From: Corticium candelabrum
Lineage: Eukaryota > Porifera > Homoscleromorpha > Homosclerophorida > Plakinidae
Assembly: GCF_963422355.1 (NCBI RefSeq)
Contig: NC_085099.1
Location: 2,619,342-2,683,341 of the forward strand
Reading direction: 5' to 3'
Length of the DNA: 64,000 nt
The notes beneath the pieces were generated by a model that did no database searches, was not told the origin of the DNA, and saw nothing but the letters and a program-made list of their open reading frames with translations. Shown one piece after another: positions 18,977 to 36,898 of this stretch (position 1 is its first letter; every line of letters begins with the position of its first letter). Position numbers and translations under genes: made by a program.

Positions 18977-20403
18977 AAGAGCTTGATGGAGAGCCATATA
19001 GGACCACGCCCCTTTCTGTTGTGCGACCCTGATTAGAAGCCTTGCTATGCTTGGCAATTAAACCCATTTGCATTCACCCAGTATTTCTTTTTTTGTCATG
19101 TGCTCTAGAATACCCTGTTTACACTGGGAAGAGTTCCTTGGCTGGGAGCTGTTCTGGTGCCCGTATGCACTGCAGCCAGCTTTCCGTTCTAATGGCTAAA
19201 TGTCCTGGAACTCTCAGACCTTTAGAGAGAAAGACGTAAGGCACACTTTGTTGTAGCTTTTATAAGATCAATAACATAATGCACGTTACTATGTCTCGAG
19301 TCACTGCTATTCTATTACTACTTGTTCACCTTCAAGGAACCGAAAAGAAGTGACAGAGAGTTTCAAAAAAATTGTTTCTTCTAATTTCTAGTGTGGCCAG
19401 CAGCCTTCATGTCTTTTGCAATTTAGATTCTTTGTGTCTATGACTAGACTCAGAGCCGTCGGATCGCATCTTGCCCCACACAATTTGATCAGTTTCAGCG
19501 TCTTGTGATCGCTCTATGCCGCCATAGTGATATCTGGGAGGCTACTCTAAGAAATGCGCTTGCGTTGGTACTGTTCTGGGGTGCAATTAGAGTTTACACT
19601 GCACCTGGAACTATTCTGGAATGGTTTTAGAACTTCTCTTCTTTGCACAGGGACACGGGAACATGGCATTTACACTGCTACTGGGAACTATTCTAGAACT
19701 ATCTGAACTGTTCTCAACTGCCTGTGTAAACGGGTGTTATTTTCATCCTTTTCAAGTGTACTTGAGCAATTAAATTAATTAATAAGGTGTATCAGTACAG
19801 TGTATGAACGCACCTACAACGTGATGACAGAATGAGATGCAATGATGTTATGCATAAGAAAGATATTATGAGGTGCTATGATGGATGTCATGTGATTCAC
19901 TTTACCTGACTTCATAAACATGTAAGAAATTTTGTTAATGAGGCGTAGGTAAGTTTATCAGTACATGCACAGTACCTAATTTTAATAAAATCGGGTGTCC
20001 TACTTTGCAAATTGCAATTGAAATGTTTTGAACAATTGAATCTTTTACTTAATACGGGATTTTTTAGATGCTACAGTGTACAGGATATTGTGGTCTAGCT
20101 TTTGAGGGAAGTGAACACAGCTTGTCTGCAACTTCATGCAGCTTGTTCACTAGTTTCCAGATGTTTAGTTGCTATTACAGTGGCACAAGTGATTTTTTGT
20201 GGTTGTACAGTATTCTTGTCTACTTTCCAAAAGCATACAAGAATTGTACACAATATCTTTTGCATATGCTGGTAGACACTGTTAGGTGGTCGCATACCAA
20301 ACTTATAAATTCTGGGGATCATTATAATGCATTATGTAATTCCATGTACAATTCCAGTATGCCTTTTACAAGTAAACTCAATTTAGTTATGTTCTATATG
20401 CAG
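18976..20403. other. Region upstream of the first visible ACADM exon
   Basis: No confident exon is found. The missing ACADM start and mitochondrial leader should lie here or be replaced by a short exon that I cannot recognise. Short frames near 19042-19239 and 20068-20403 were examined and show no leader-like peptide that splices in phase. Confidence 0.4.
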
Positions 20404-24108
<3,705 letters not shown>

Positions 24109-24393
24109 TTATTTTTTGAGAGTACTGTACTGTCATGAATCACATGTAACCACTTACTATGATGAGATAGTGTTGACTGATTCATTCATTGTACTGTACA
24201 CAGCTAGTTTATTGATGTAGTTGACACCTTTTGTCTGGAATTAATTTCAAGAATGCTGATATAAATGTTCAAACTCTCATGCACATACATACCAGATTAT
24301 GTTGCCACGTGATGTCTGCTTATTTAATTACAATTATATACTGAATATTATTGTAAATTTATAATTTCTAACCAGTGTGCAGCAGTCAAAGTT

Positions 24394-24399
24394 AATAAA
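24394..24399 (+). promoter_or_regulatory. Possible polyadenylation signal of ACADM
   Basis: AATAAA lies 286 bp after the ACADM stop and is followed by a second ATAAA. It is the first such hexamer downstream. Confidence 0.35.
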
Positions 24400-26150
<1,751 letters not shown>

Positions 26151-26158
26151 CCTGACAA

Positions 26159-26159
26159 G

Positions 26160-26191
<32 letters not shown>

Positions 26192-26199
26192 CTGTCTGG
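26159..26199 (+). repeat. (TCTG)n microsatellite
   Basis: About ten TCTG units with one variant unit. Shorter runs occur at 26463-26482 and 26560-26585. Confidence 0.85.
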
Positions 26200-26737
26200 G
26201 TAAAGGAAAACTCTCTCTCCCCTTGCAATAATCGGCCAGTTTTCAGTGGCATCTACGACATCATATTAAAACCAGTTGTTTCATAAGAAGGTCTGATGCA
26301 TCTTTTGAAACATTCTGGAAGTCTTTTGTTAGAATTATAGACCGGAGGTTACAATTACATGACTGTTTGTAGCGTTCTTTAGCTGGTCGTTTTAGTGTAA
26401 AAGGATTTAGATTGTTATTGTTTTTAGAAGTCGTAACGGCTCTCAATAATAATAATAATAATGACTGTCTGTCTGTCTGTTGATTTAGAAATTCTAAAAC
26501 TGTTACCATCTTGCGACTAGATCATGTAATAATGCTTATCAAAGAATAAAATAATCTGTTTGTCTATCTGTCTGTCAGTCTGTCTATCAATCACATATAT
26601 TTGAACTTTTATCAATGATACATTTTGCAATGCAGGGTACTATGTTTTGTCCAACTACTAGTAGTGTTCATCAACTAAACTAAGCTAAAATTGAAACTTG
26701 TGTAAAACAAAATGAGGACTACACTTAAAAGCTACTG

Positions 26738-26769
26738 TCTGTCTGTTTGTCTGTCTCTGTCTGTCCGTC

Positions 26770-26812
<43 letters not shown>

Positions 26813-26813
26813 C
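26738..26813 (+). repeat. (TCTG)n microsatellite at the 3' end of retroelement copy 2
   Basis: Interrupted, then pure, TCTG units. On the minus strand it reads (CAGA)n and follows the end of the retroelement, so it may be its 3' tail. Confidence 0.85.
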
Positions 26814-26891
26814 ATTACATATATTTTCAAACATTGAACTATTATGCACCATCTAAGCACTAAATACTACCCAAGTCATTAGGACTTGGTT

Positions 26892-28504
26892 CTACCTACG
26901 ATTATGTATGTTTACGTGGCTGTCTCTTGAAACAATCTTCTTTATTTTTCTGTCAATCACTCTAGCATTTGATCGTTGTAGACACACAGAAAACACGGAT
27001 CTCCAGTATGACTTGAAGGTTGATGCATTTGACTTTCCGTCTTCGTCTCTTGATAGCTGTGACAGTTTCCTTAAATAGTTTTCTTCAGCTTTCTCTCCCC
27101 AACAGCCAAAATGTTCGAAGACTATAGGCACAAATGTTGGTTGAAAACTTCTAGGCAAGAGCTCCTGGTCGTACTTTTTGATCTTCAGATTCTCTTCTGG
27201 TTGCCGCTGCTCTCTGAGTTGTAGCTGATAAACCTTCTATTTCATTACTCCAGGGATGCGCTAGACCAATATCCAATTGAAGATCCCCCTCCCCCCTCCG
27301 ATGCCAAATCAAATATGACTATGTCTGATCTGTCTTCAGAATTGACAGATCTTCCTCTAGGTTCTTTTACGTAATGCAATTGCTGTTGACTCAAACAGTC
27401 TGACCATGCTGAAATCATGTTGTTATGGCTGATTACCGGGCCGCCCCCAGTCTTACATGTTATTAGGTGGTATCCATCTGAGTCTAAGTCTTTCCCACAG
27501 TCACACTGACCAGAAGCCAAAGGCATTTGGCAGCCCAGTCTTATCAAGGATGCCAAGCGGAAATTGCACGGAGATAATGCATGCCATGATGATGATGGTA
27601 TTGTCAAGAGCCACACTCCTGCACCTTTGCCTTGCAAGGACTTCATTCGAGATTGGTCTCTAGTCGAAGATGAATTATGAATAAAACCATTTGACAGAGA
27701 TTTCATGTACTCCTCAGTCAGCCTGTGTTGTAGTTGCTTCCTGTCGTTGATAACTTGTACGAGAGTTTTGTTTTGAGGCAAAACATTGCACAAATCTCTG
27801 CTGATGGAACTATTTGAATGATGTGAATTCTGAACTTCATCAAGCAATCTCTCAGCATCAGGAATTTGTTTTGCTATTGTATTCAGGGTTGAAGCCCAAC
27901 TAGACAGAAATGCAAATGGTGCTGTAGATGTTAATAAAGCTGTGAGACCAAATCCTCCATGTCTTATTGGTAAAACTGCTTGAAGCCACTGCCTGTCTGT
28001 TAGATTACCTCTACCCAAAAGATTGGTGAACGTTGATCTTGTCAGTGTGTCATGGATGGCTGCAGTGGACTCCAAAAGTCTAGGTGGAAACAGTTCGTGA
28101 TAGGAAGTTCATCCGAGTAACATGACAATATCTCAGCAAGAGCATGCCACACTGGGGATCTTGCAACTGCAACAGCTTACCACACAAATTATATCCCGAT
28201 TGTGCAACAGCAGAGCAAGATTTGATGATGTATGATGAGCTTCCTATAGGTGTGCCCAGAATTCTACATCCTTGACCTGTGGCTGGTATGGAAGTTGACT
28301 CAGAGATGGTGTTAAGCAACGGTAATGAGGAACAATATATCTCACACTTCTTCTCCTCAATCATGAGATTAATGTTGCTGAAAGCAGATCTCAGCCTTTC
28401 AAAGACATGAAACACTTGATCAGGACTGCCAATGAGATAAACGTCATTCAGGTAAGCCAGAATTGTTACTTCTTTGTTGTGAGACTGTAGATCTTCCGAA
28501 ATGG
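26892..28504 (-). mobile_element. Decayed non-LTR retroelement (RT C-terminal half), copy 2
   Basis: On the minus strand the RT palm end AYLNDVYLIGSPDQVFHVFE (about 28460-28400) is followed by EKKCEIYC and GCRILGTPIG (28415-28080). After a one-base frame break near 28085 comes a 276-codon frame (28075-27245). It carries QWLQAVLPIRHGGFGLTAL, GKGAGVWLLTIPSSS and the knuckle CDCGKDLDSDGYHLITC. Another break near 27245 leads to the tail KYDQELLPRSFQPTFVPIVF and EHFGCWGEKAEE (to 26892). The order matches copy 1. The RT catalytic box reads YLND where YxDD is expected. The element is 5'-truncated at a (TCTG)n tract. Confidence 0.75.
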
Positions 28505-28505
28505 G

Positions 28506-28549
<44 letters not shown>

Positions 28550-28550
28550 T

Positions 28551-28597
<47 letters not shown>

Positions 28598-28622
28598 CTG
28601 TCTGTCTGTTTGTCTGTCTGTT
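28505..28622 (+). repeat. (TCTG)n microsatellite
   Basis: About 118 bp of TCTG units with scattered TTTG and CCTG variants, at the truncated 5' edge of retroelement copy 2. Confidence 0.9.
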
Positions 28623-29382
28623 TTATATGTTTATCTTTGATTGCCTCTACATTCTCTTGTCAACCTGCCAACTTGCTCAATTTTGTTCTATGCTGTCGGT
28701 TCTTGCACCTACCCAACTACACTAATGTTTATCACAGTATGTCTACTGTCCCATATATGTTCACAATTGGATACAACATTGGGGGTCACAATATCAATAG
28801 AACTTCTCAACCAATCATTAGATACAAATGATAATTTAATAATTTAATATTATTTAAATAATTTTTATTAATTGAATTTTGAGGGTGTCTTGTTTGCTTA
28901 CTGTCATTATGATTTGATCTGGTACTGTGACTTGCTTCTAATAAGAAGTCACAATATATAGGAACGTATTTTCTAGAGGAAGAAAATGCTGTACGGACTA
29001 ATTGATCAAACTGACACTTATTTCAAACACCTTTGAAATTATCACACAATCTCTAAAGTATGCGAAGTTTTCTCTTGCTGCCCGAACGTCAAACTTGTCC
29101 AGGACACGTCGTTGATACGTAATTCCACTGCAAAAGTCAAACTGGAGATGTACGGATGCGTGCAGGGTGGTTTTCCAGCTAGACGATGCTTACACTCGGA
29201 GACGCGCGAAACACGACGTTACGGTGTCAAATACCCTAACAAGTGTTCACCGCTTGCAGTACGACAGCGAATCGTTTGGCGTTGAGTTTGTCTGTCGCAG
29301 CAAAAGGCAGTCAAGTTAGTTGGCATCTAAACTGGTGCGTCACCTGTCTCTAGTCATTATCCCAAACTTTTTCTCTCTCGAA
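28623..29382. other. Upstream region of the LHX6/8 gene
   Basis: The first half is AT-rich and the last 350 bp before the ATG are richer in GC and CG, as expected around a promoter. No TATA box or exon could be called with confidence. Confidence 0.35.
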
Positions 29383-31030
29383 ATGGATACGGCAGAGAAA
29401 TCTGACGTAGACGTCGGAGGTTTAGAATCGGTTAGTGGTACTGTACATTCATTCGAGTGGAAATGTTGTAGTTAATACTCAACGGTTCTGTATCAGAGCC
29501 AGGTATGCGCAAGCTGCGGGGAGTTTATTCCCGACCGGTACTTGCTGAAAATGGACGAGCGCTTTTGGCACGAGAAGTGTCTCCGTTGTTCTGCGTGCCA
29601 TGTCAATCTGAGCGACGAAACGAGCTGTTTCGTCAAGCAAGACCGCATTTACTGCCGACTCGACTACTTCAAGTGAGTCGCTTTTGTCGACGTCGTTAGA
29701 CGTCGTCGAGTATTGAATGCAATCGATTAGTTAGCAGAGAGAGAAAACACCCTTCAGGCGTTCTGCTACGCGCTGTAACAGTATTAGTTGTTTGTGAACT
29801 CTGTGTAGGCTTTACGGTATCAAGTGTGCGGCCTGTTTGCACGTTATCCTTTCAAGTGACTGGATTCGTCAGGCGCACAAAAAGTTCTATCATTTAGCGT
29901 GCTTTTCCTGTCATCTCTGTCAGCGGCAGTTGTCGACCGGAGAAGAGTTTGTGCTGCAGAATGAGAATGTTATCTGCAAGCACCACTTCGTCGATGTGGA
30001 CACAGACGAGGACGGTCACAACAAGCAGCAAATTGAGGAAGGTATTTAATTAACACTGCAATTGAGCGCTACAAACACACATAGGTTTTTTTGTTGGTTT
30101 CCGACTTTGAATGTTATCATTTCTGGTATTTTTCAATTCTTTGGTTTTACTGTGGGGATTGTGTTCTTTGTGTGCGTTCATGTACCCACTATTAGTATAC
30201 GTGTAGGGTTGGCTTGACATTGCCCGACCTTAAGCGTAAAAGGATGTAGTGGGTATATGTTAGCACTACAACAATAAACTGAAAGCGAAATGATTATATT
30301 GGCAACCAAACTGTCTATTATTCATAGCTTAGCAGTCAGTTGGTGAAGGTCCAGGTTTGGTGGTAATTTATACTTTATAGCTAAGCTCTAGCTCTAAGGG
30401 TTCACTGAGTTCGGAGGTTACTGCTAACAGTTGTGCAAATGCTTACAATTTTGGGGTCAATTGGTTGGCTGTAACATTTGTTGCCATTACCTGTGATGTC
30501 TCAAACTGTGTTCCACAGTACATCACTCGTTTGAGGAGATGCTGAAGTTGCTGCTGCTGCTCTAAGTAGTTTAACTACACTATCTACCTCTCTTTGGTTG
30601 TAGCTTTGTTGGCTGTAAATTTACAACTAATATTCTCTCGTCTGTAGGGATAGTCAGCGGCAGTAAAAGGAGGGCGAGACGGCATCAGCATCACTCGAAG
30701 CGACCGCGTACCATCTTCAGCGAACAACAGCTGCAAGTGTTGCAAAGACACTATAACCTTGAACCCAACCCGGACGCTCAAGAACTCGACCGTATCGCTC
30801 ACTCGACAGGACTGAGCAAGCGAGTGACGCAAGTATGGTTTCAGAACAATCGAGCACGTCACAGAAGACATACGGCAGAGCTACATAGTCAACTCCCAAA
30901 AATGGGTTACGGCAGTAATTCTGTTTCCACGCTGAGAATGCGTCCGTTCCTACTAGACGCTGCTCTGCTAATTAATAGGCGGACTGCGGCAACAGAGCAG
31001 CCACCAAACAGTAAGATGTCATCATTGTAG
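29383..31030 (+). CDS. LIM-homeodomain transcription factor, LHX6/8 class
   Basis: A nuclear DNA-binding regulator with two LIM zinc-finger domains and a homeodomain. Exons are 29383-29430, 29497-29672, 29809-30041 and 30648-31030, which give 279 residues. LIM1 runs from CASCGEFIPDRYLLKMDERF to CRLDYF. LIM2 runs from GIKCAACLHVILSSDW through YHLACFSCHLCQRQLSTGEE to CKHHF. The SDW and HLACF..C..C.RQLSTGEEF features are those of LHX6/8. The homeodomain begins KRPRTIFSEQQLQVLQRHYN, has NPDAQELDRIAHSTGLSKRV and ends QVWFQNNRARHRRHT, again LHX6/8-like. The basic run GSKRRARRHQHH precedes it. The LIM1/LIM2 intron is in phase 2 and the next is in phase 1. It is the first member of a four-gene LIM cluster, 515 bp before LHX3/4. 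Confidence 0.92.
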
Positions 31031-31544
31031 TCTAGACAATGGAGGTGAACGATTCTGTTCTAGGAATTATTGGATGTTGTTCTCAATGTGGTCTCACCTA
31101 CTGTCACTGTTGTCGACAAGAGTCTGATTTTTGACAATTTTCTACGCTTGGTCTAGCTGTGCAGACGACGATTTGTGATTTTTCGATCTGGTGATGAAGA
31201 CGTACGTACAACAATGCCAGCTTTGTTTCCGTGCTGTAAGCATCCGTAGCTCCACCTGATAATAATCGTATTGTATATCTCACTTGATAAGATCGGATAC
31301 AATTGCACTTATTACGCAATAGTGTAGTCATGGGTGTGTACTTCCGGTGGTACAAAAGCGATCTTCGCGATGCGATTGGTCAATGAAATGGTTGGCACCT
31401 CGTATCTTCCACCGGCTTCGCGTTGGTGTCAATTGAGGGGGCAGCGTCTAGAACCCTTCAGTTGACGCACTTGCGGCCGTGGCGTCCACATGGCCGGCTG
31501 CATCGGTCGGAAGAAGTAATTCACAGCAAACAGACGTTGTGAAC

Positions 31545-32334
31545 ATGGATGAAACCGAAGGTACACGACTTGACGCCGTTTGTCTAACCAGATTTGATTG
31601 CGGCTTGCAGCAAGATTACTTGGATTTCCGATATCGTGTGACTAATATTCAAATCGACTCTGTGCTTGACTTAGGAGAGGAGACCGGACTGGAAGGCGAA
31701 GACACCACAAAACCACAGTCGTGTGCCGGCTGCTCGCGTCCAATACGCGGCCGATACGTCTACAAAGTCCTGGAGAAAACCTGGCATGCCGGTTGCGTCT
31801 GCTGCCATGACTGTCGACTCCCACTCAGTGAGAAATGCTATTGTCGTGACGAGCTGCTGTTTTGTAAAGACCACTTCTACAGGTCAGACACTCGCTGTAG
31901 GTCTTGTATGGCACTTGCGACTGCGAATCTCTATGAAAGGGATAATTCACATTCCGATTGTGCGTACGTGACTTGTGAACCCAATCGCGACGCCCACCCA
32001 TTTTAGTCTAACGGGTGGCGAGCGGAGGTGCGTTTCACTAGTTTTGAAGAGGAGCGAATGCTATTACGGCTATTAGCATACAAGGGCGCCATTTATGCGT
32101 GGGATACGTCTTTGTTGTTGACATCAAGTTCGAGACGAGTCGAACCGTTTCTAGGCCAGAGCATCTCTAGTAGTTGCGACTGTCTCTCTCCAGGTCGTCT
32201 GCTGGACCACACGCTTACTTGCTAGTCGACTCACGTGATCTTCATGACCGACGCCTTCGACATGTTCTGAAGTGACGAAATCGACTCGTTTGGAATCTAG
32301 AACAACTAGTATTTGAATTGTGTGTTGCTTTTGG

Positions 32335-32408
<74 letters not shown>

Positions 32409-33867
32409 TGTGTGTGTGCGTGCGTGTGCGTGTTGGGTTTTGTGCTATGTGCACCACAGCACGGATAAAGTTTTCTAGACGGGCATGTTTGTGTGTCTAT
32501 AGCTTTACTTCATACTACCGTAGCTAGACATTAGTTATCAGTTGTGACAATGTCTCTACGTGACTTGTTGTTTGCCTGTCTGTTGTGTAGGAGATATGGA
32601 ATAAAGTGTACCGCGTGTGGAGAAGGAATACCGCCTACTACACTAGTCAGGAGAGCCATCGATAATGTCTATCATATGCACTGTTTCAAGTGTAATACAT
32701 GTGAAAGACAACTTGAGACTGGAGACGAATTCTTCTTGATGGAGGATGGTAAAGTTGTCTGCAAGGAAGACCAAGAAAAGGCTAAAGGTTGTCATTTGTA
32801 CACAACCATGCAGATTAAGTGTCTATGACCAATATGTCTGATAGTACAGATCCTGATGATGCCGAATTTACTGTAAAACGTCCTAGAACAAGCATATCTA
32901 CCGAACAAAAAGATGCGTTGAAAGTCGTCTATGCTAAGAATACTAGACCAACTCGAACAGTCAGAGAAGACCTTGCTAGAGCAACAGGACTCCCTGCAAG
33001 AGTTGTACAAGTCTGGTTTCAAAATAAGAGAGCAAAGGAAAGACGATGTCAGAAAGAAACATTTGAATTGACTAAGGCTAGACAAGGAAGCTCAAAGTTA
33101 AAGAGAGAAGGGAAAAGCAAGACAAAATCGCGAACAGTATCCAAACGACCAAGGTCAGTGTAGTTAGTGACAGTAGAATTTTAGTATAGAGTAGCAACGG
33201 TGAGGTTTAGAAGCTGCGGATTGACCAAAGATGATTACTTTTATAGAACCACTGAGACACAATCTTCAGTATCAGAGACAGAACAACACCAAGGCTCGTA
33301 GGACACATTTGAAGCAGTACTGTAGCATGTTTTACAGTTGCTGATTCTCCTTGTATAGGCGGCAGTCTAATAGACTCTGAAGACGTTGAAGTCTCTACAA
33401 AACAATGTCAAGAACTTTTATCAACATTGCCAGAGCTGGTCGAACAGGTTTTACCTGAAATAGCTCTTGACATTCAACCTGAGTACAGTGTGTACTCCCA
33501 AGAAGTAGCTGTTTCTCCTCGGCTCAATTGGTACACAGAGTCTTCCACCAAATCACACGGTGAGGAAGGAAAGCAAGGAAACATGTCCGAGACTACTAGC
33601 CTGACGTCCGTGGGAGGTGTCACCGATTCCAGATTGTGCTCAAGACTTTCTCAACCAGTTGGCTCTGACACTTCTGTGACTAGATCGGATTGTCTAGTCG
33701 GGCAAGCTACGTCGCAAGCAGCACCCTTGCTCTCTTTTCGGACGTTAGAACGACGTCCGGCTCATACTTCTCTGCCGGCTACTTGTGCTGTGTCGAGTTC
33801 AACCGCAGCAGGTGTGTATTTCATAGCAGCAGCGCCCATTTCTACTACCTCCAGTCAGTATCATTGA
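31545..33867 (+). CDS. LIM-homeodomain transcription factor, LHX3/4 class
   Basis: Exons are 31545-31882 (LIM1), 32591-32787 (LIM2) and 32850-33153 (homeodomain), with C-terminal exons to 33867. LIM1 begins [23 protein letters not shown]2 reads [20 protein letters not shown] and [20 protein letters not shown], which is diagnostic of LHX3/4. The homeodomain begins [20 protein letters not shown], carries [20 protein letters not shown] and ends QNKRAKERR; its LHX3/4 relatives also have VRE and [13 protein letters not shown]. The last large exon (33359-33867) has a good acceptor and a frame starting [16 protein letters not shown]. Its join to the homeodomain exon through a small exon near 33247-33297 is not settled: one reading ends at TAG 33299, another stays open using an acceptor at 33256. 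I chose the ATG at 31545 because earlier in-frame starts are non-ATG. Confidence 0.87.
32338..32435 (+). repeat. (TG)n microsatellite in the LHX3/4 intron
   Basis: About 98 bp of GT repeats with a few variants, between the LIM1 and LIM2 exons. Confidence 0.95.
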
Positions 33868-35669
33868 AGACCAGACCGTCTAGAAGACCGTACGGACAAC
33901 TAATCTATTAACTCGTACATGGACACTGAGCCGTATACTCATCTCTCATTCTTGAACGACGTATTGCAGTTGCGGTGCTCGTTTGATAGCAGAAATGGTT
34001 TCGGTTGTGCACAAAACGCTAGTCTGAGACCGTTCTCTGTCGTACAATTTGATAGAAATTTTCTAGAGACGTTGTTTTCTACTTCGATATTTCGATTCGA
34101 CTGTGACTGAATCCGTGTGGACGGTTAGTGACGTACTAACACGCATTCTTTGAAGTTCCGGGAGATTGCGCGGCGACGTCGGTGTTTCACTTCAAGTACA
34201 CGTACGAAGGCTAAGAATGCACGGTTGGTGGCTTTTCAAGCAGTTCCTTGGAATGGTGTCGAGCGTTTCTGATCTAGAAGCTTCAGTGACTATCAAATAC
34301 ACTGGCTAGAACGACGAACTAGAAAAGCGGTCGAGAGATTTCAATGTGTTGCATGGAGGGAAAACGTTCTCTAGACAACGTGGGGATGGAGTGAAAGTTA
34401 GCCGAGACTTTTCGTTTTGTGTGTTCTGAGTAGGAACCGTGTAATGCACCTGCTCGCGCGTCTAGATACGTGTAGGTGGATTCATGGTACAGGTGCGTGT
34501 GTGTGATAGGCACGTTTTGATAGCTTGTGCAGCATGTGTACCTCTGTAATCGACCGAAGACTATAGGCACGCGCGGTCGCTGCGTGTAGGACCTCCGTGT
34601 CGAGCATATTCGGCGTCACGTAGCTGTAGACGTGTGACGCAAACGACTCGTAGTTCAAGATCTAGTTCGTTGCCAAGAATTTGATTGACGAACTGAGTTA
34701 CCTAGCGTCGACGGTCGCATTCACATGGTATTGACTACTTACCTTGACCCCGAGTTCTGCTTCCCGTTCCTCTCAAGCACTTTCACTGCTGTACCTGTCG
34801 ACCTGCCTGAGAGGAAGATCGGCGCTCACGAGGGGGCGGAGCCCGGTCATGGTACCTCACGCGCGCTAAAGGCTGGTCTTGGCGAGGGCTATCCATACCA
34901 GACTCTGTCCCCACCCCAATATTTTACGTAGAACGGCATTGCCGTCTACGGAGAGTCTAGGAAAAAGGGAGTGGGAGGGATGGGAAGAACGTCCACGCGC
35001 GCGAACTGCAAAACGTGCTATGCTACTGCGCATGACTCGCGGGGAGAAACCTCGCGCCTCTACCATCTGCGCATGACACGCGGGAACACAACAAGACTCG
35101 CCCACCGTGCACTCCTGCGGCCGTTGACTCATCGCGCGCGCTGTCAAGGCAGAGACAATTATGTGTAACTTCGTTAGACATCGTTCGAGGGACAATTGCA
35201 TTTATTATTTAGGTCCCGTATACTCATGTGTTTGTCAGTTAGGTCCCGTATACTCATGTCACGAGTTACTAATTATATTACCGCACAGTCCCCGTATACT
35301 TTTGAGTTACATACAGAGCTAAAAGTACTGTGTTATCATTTCTTTCATTTGTTTGCGCATGAGTATACGTTAGGCGAGTAGATAGACAACGTTATGTCGT
35401 TGCTTATTCTTCACGCAGACAACTAGATGTGGTAGGTTAGTAGCAATACCTGCACCTTTATTTCTCCCCATCTATTCTGGCATTGCTAAGTACGTACTCC
35501 TCTAGGCTAGTAAAGAGCACCCACAGTGTAGGAGTCAGTAAACGTACAGGCAGCCTTCTAGCTGTGCTTGATACACGTCACATGACGAGCGGCCTGTCGT
35601 ACATTTCAATCACCACGTGATTAACTCAATTAATCAAAACTCGTAACCTAATTCATCTAACGCGACAAT
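33868..35669. other. Convergent gap between LHX3/4 and LMO
   Basis: No gene is recognised. It contains a GC-rich part (34750-35150) and short direct repeats: TTAGGTCCCGTATACTCATG at 35209 and again at 35239, a weaker copy near 35287, and an inverted CATGAGTATACG near 35358. The 3' untranslated ends of both neighbouring genes should lie here. Confidence 0.4.
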
Positions 35670-36249
35670 TTACAACAGCTGTTGATGAGTGCACGTGACG
35701 ACAGCGATGGGATTCTGTGGCAGCTGCACCGTCTGTCCGGCCTGTCTTCTCGCCTCGAAGTCCGTTTCGCACACCAGTTGACCGCCTACCAGATAATACC
35801 TATCACCCGTCGTCAACGGTCGACGACAGTATCCGCACTGGAAGCACCCGACATGATACACGCGGTCTCGGCAACGCATCACCATCTCAGACGCCGGTAT
35901 ACTCTGAGCGCACAGCGAGCACACCCCATTGCGTCCATATAATCTATAATGAAACACCTTGATTAGCTCGGCAGAGAACAAAAAGCGATGCCGCTTCTAC
36001 ATCTGCATGGGAGTGGTCATCATTTGCAGTTGGTGTTGTGGCTATGACCGCAACATACCTGAGATAGTCTTTCTTGCATAGGATCTGGTCTGCCTTCACG
36101 TAGCAGGTCGATCCTTCGGCGGCTAATGCTGTGTGACAACAGCTGCAGCGGAGGCATCCCTGGTGCCAGTATCTGTCCAGTGAAAACAGTAGATAGCGGT
36201 CTTCGATGCCGGTGCCGCATCCAGCACAGACGAAACTCCCACCGCTCAT
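35670..36249 (-). CDS. LIM-only protein, LMO4-like
   Basis: A small protein with two LIM domains and no homeodomain. Such proteins bind LDB co-factors and compete with LIM-homeodomain factors in the nucleus. Exons are 36249-36059 and 35943-35670, which give 154 residues against 165 in human LMO4. LIM1 runs CAGCGTGIEDRYLLFSLDRY, WHQGCLRCSCC, ILCKKDYLR. LIM2 runs LYGRNGVCSLCAQSIPASEM, VYHVGCFQCGYC, PLTTGDRYYLVGGQLVCETD. The block C..C.QSIPASE.VMR is typical of LMO4. The ATG at 36249 is chosen because a good acceptor (TTGGCTAG) lies two bases before it, so the 5' untranslated part is probably on another exon. The LIM1/LIM2 intron is in phase 2, as in the neighbours. The stop follows about 28 residues after LIM2. 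Confidence 0.88.
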
Positions 36250-36898
36250 CCCTAGCCAAACACAAGAGGTAAAAGTATCCAAGTGTCGACTGACGGGAGA
36301 ATGTCGAAGTGTAGTCGGAGTGCGTGCGGGTCGTGCGTCGATTGCAATTGATATATATGTATATACCCGGGCATCGTTCCATGTTGCGACGCTTCTGTGA
36401 AGCTGACAGAGCGCGACGTATCGCCGAGTAGAAAGAGGGCGGCTCCGACTGAGAAGGATGTGTGTGTGTTTGTTGTAGAAGTCCCGTGCTTCTAATTAGA
36501 GGTCTTGCAATCGTTGGTTGGACGGTTGCTATCGCTCATTTCCAACCACTCTGCCACCATCTTGTCGCTATTACGATTGTTTGAGTAGACCCCAACTGAC
36601 CAAGTGGTACATAATGTCGCGGAACTCGTCGACGCATTCTGATCGTTAAGAAACCGCAACGCCAATATTACGCTAGTCGAGCGGTCTATTGACGATCCCG
36701 ATTGTACGAGACTATCACTTTGAGCGGTGGGCGTGTCGGTCTGATGCAAAACAGCATGATTGACAAAGGGACTTCCCCTCGTGGTGAATTTGTAGATATG
36801 TATTTGCAGACCGAAATGGAAAATAAAACTGCTCTCTAATTCGTAGCACCAATAATTCCGCTGTTTCTAAATAATTCTGTCTAAATCTAAACGATACC

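Noticed and set aside
19042-19239. Leader exon of ACADM
   Set aside because: The peptide is not like a mitochondrial leader and its end does not give a donor in the phase needed to reach the exon at 20404.
28505-28622. CRISPR-like array of short repeats
   Set aside because: The units are four-base TCTG without spacers, in a eukaryotic setting. It is a microsatellite.
31545-33867. Assignment of this gene to LHX1/5
   Set aside because: LIM1 has some LHX1/5 look (LSEKC), but LIM2 ([15 protein letters not shown]) and the homeodomain ([17 protein letters not shown]) fit LHX3/4 clearly better.
35670-36249. Assignment of this gene to LHX2/9
   Set aside because: SEMVMR and LTTGD resemble LHX2/9, but there is no homeodomain exon on this strand before the next gene, and the QSIPASE block and short tail fit LMO4.
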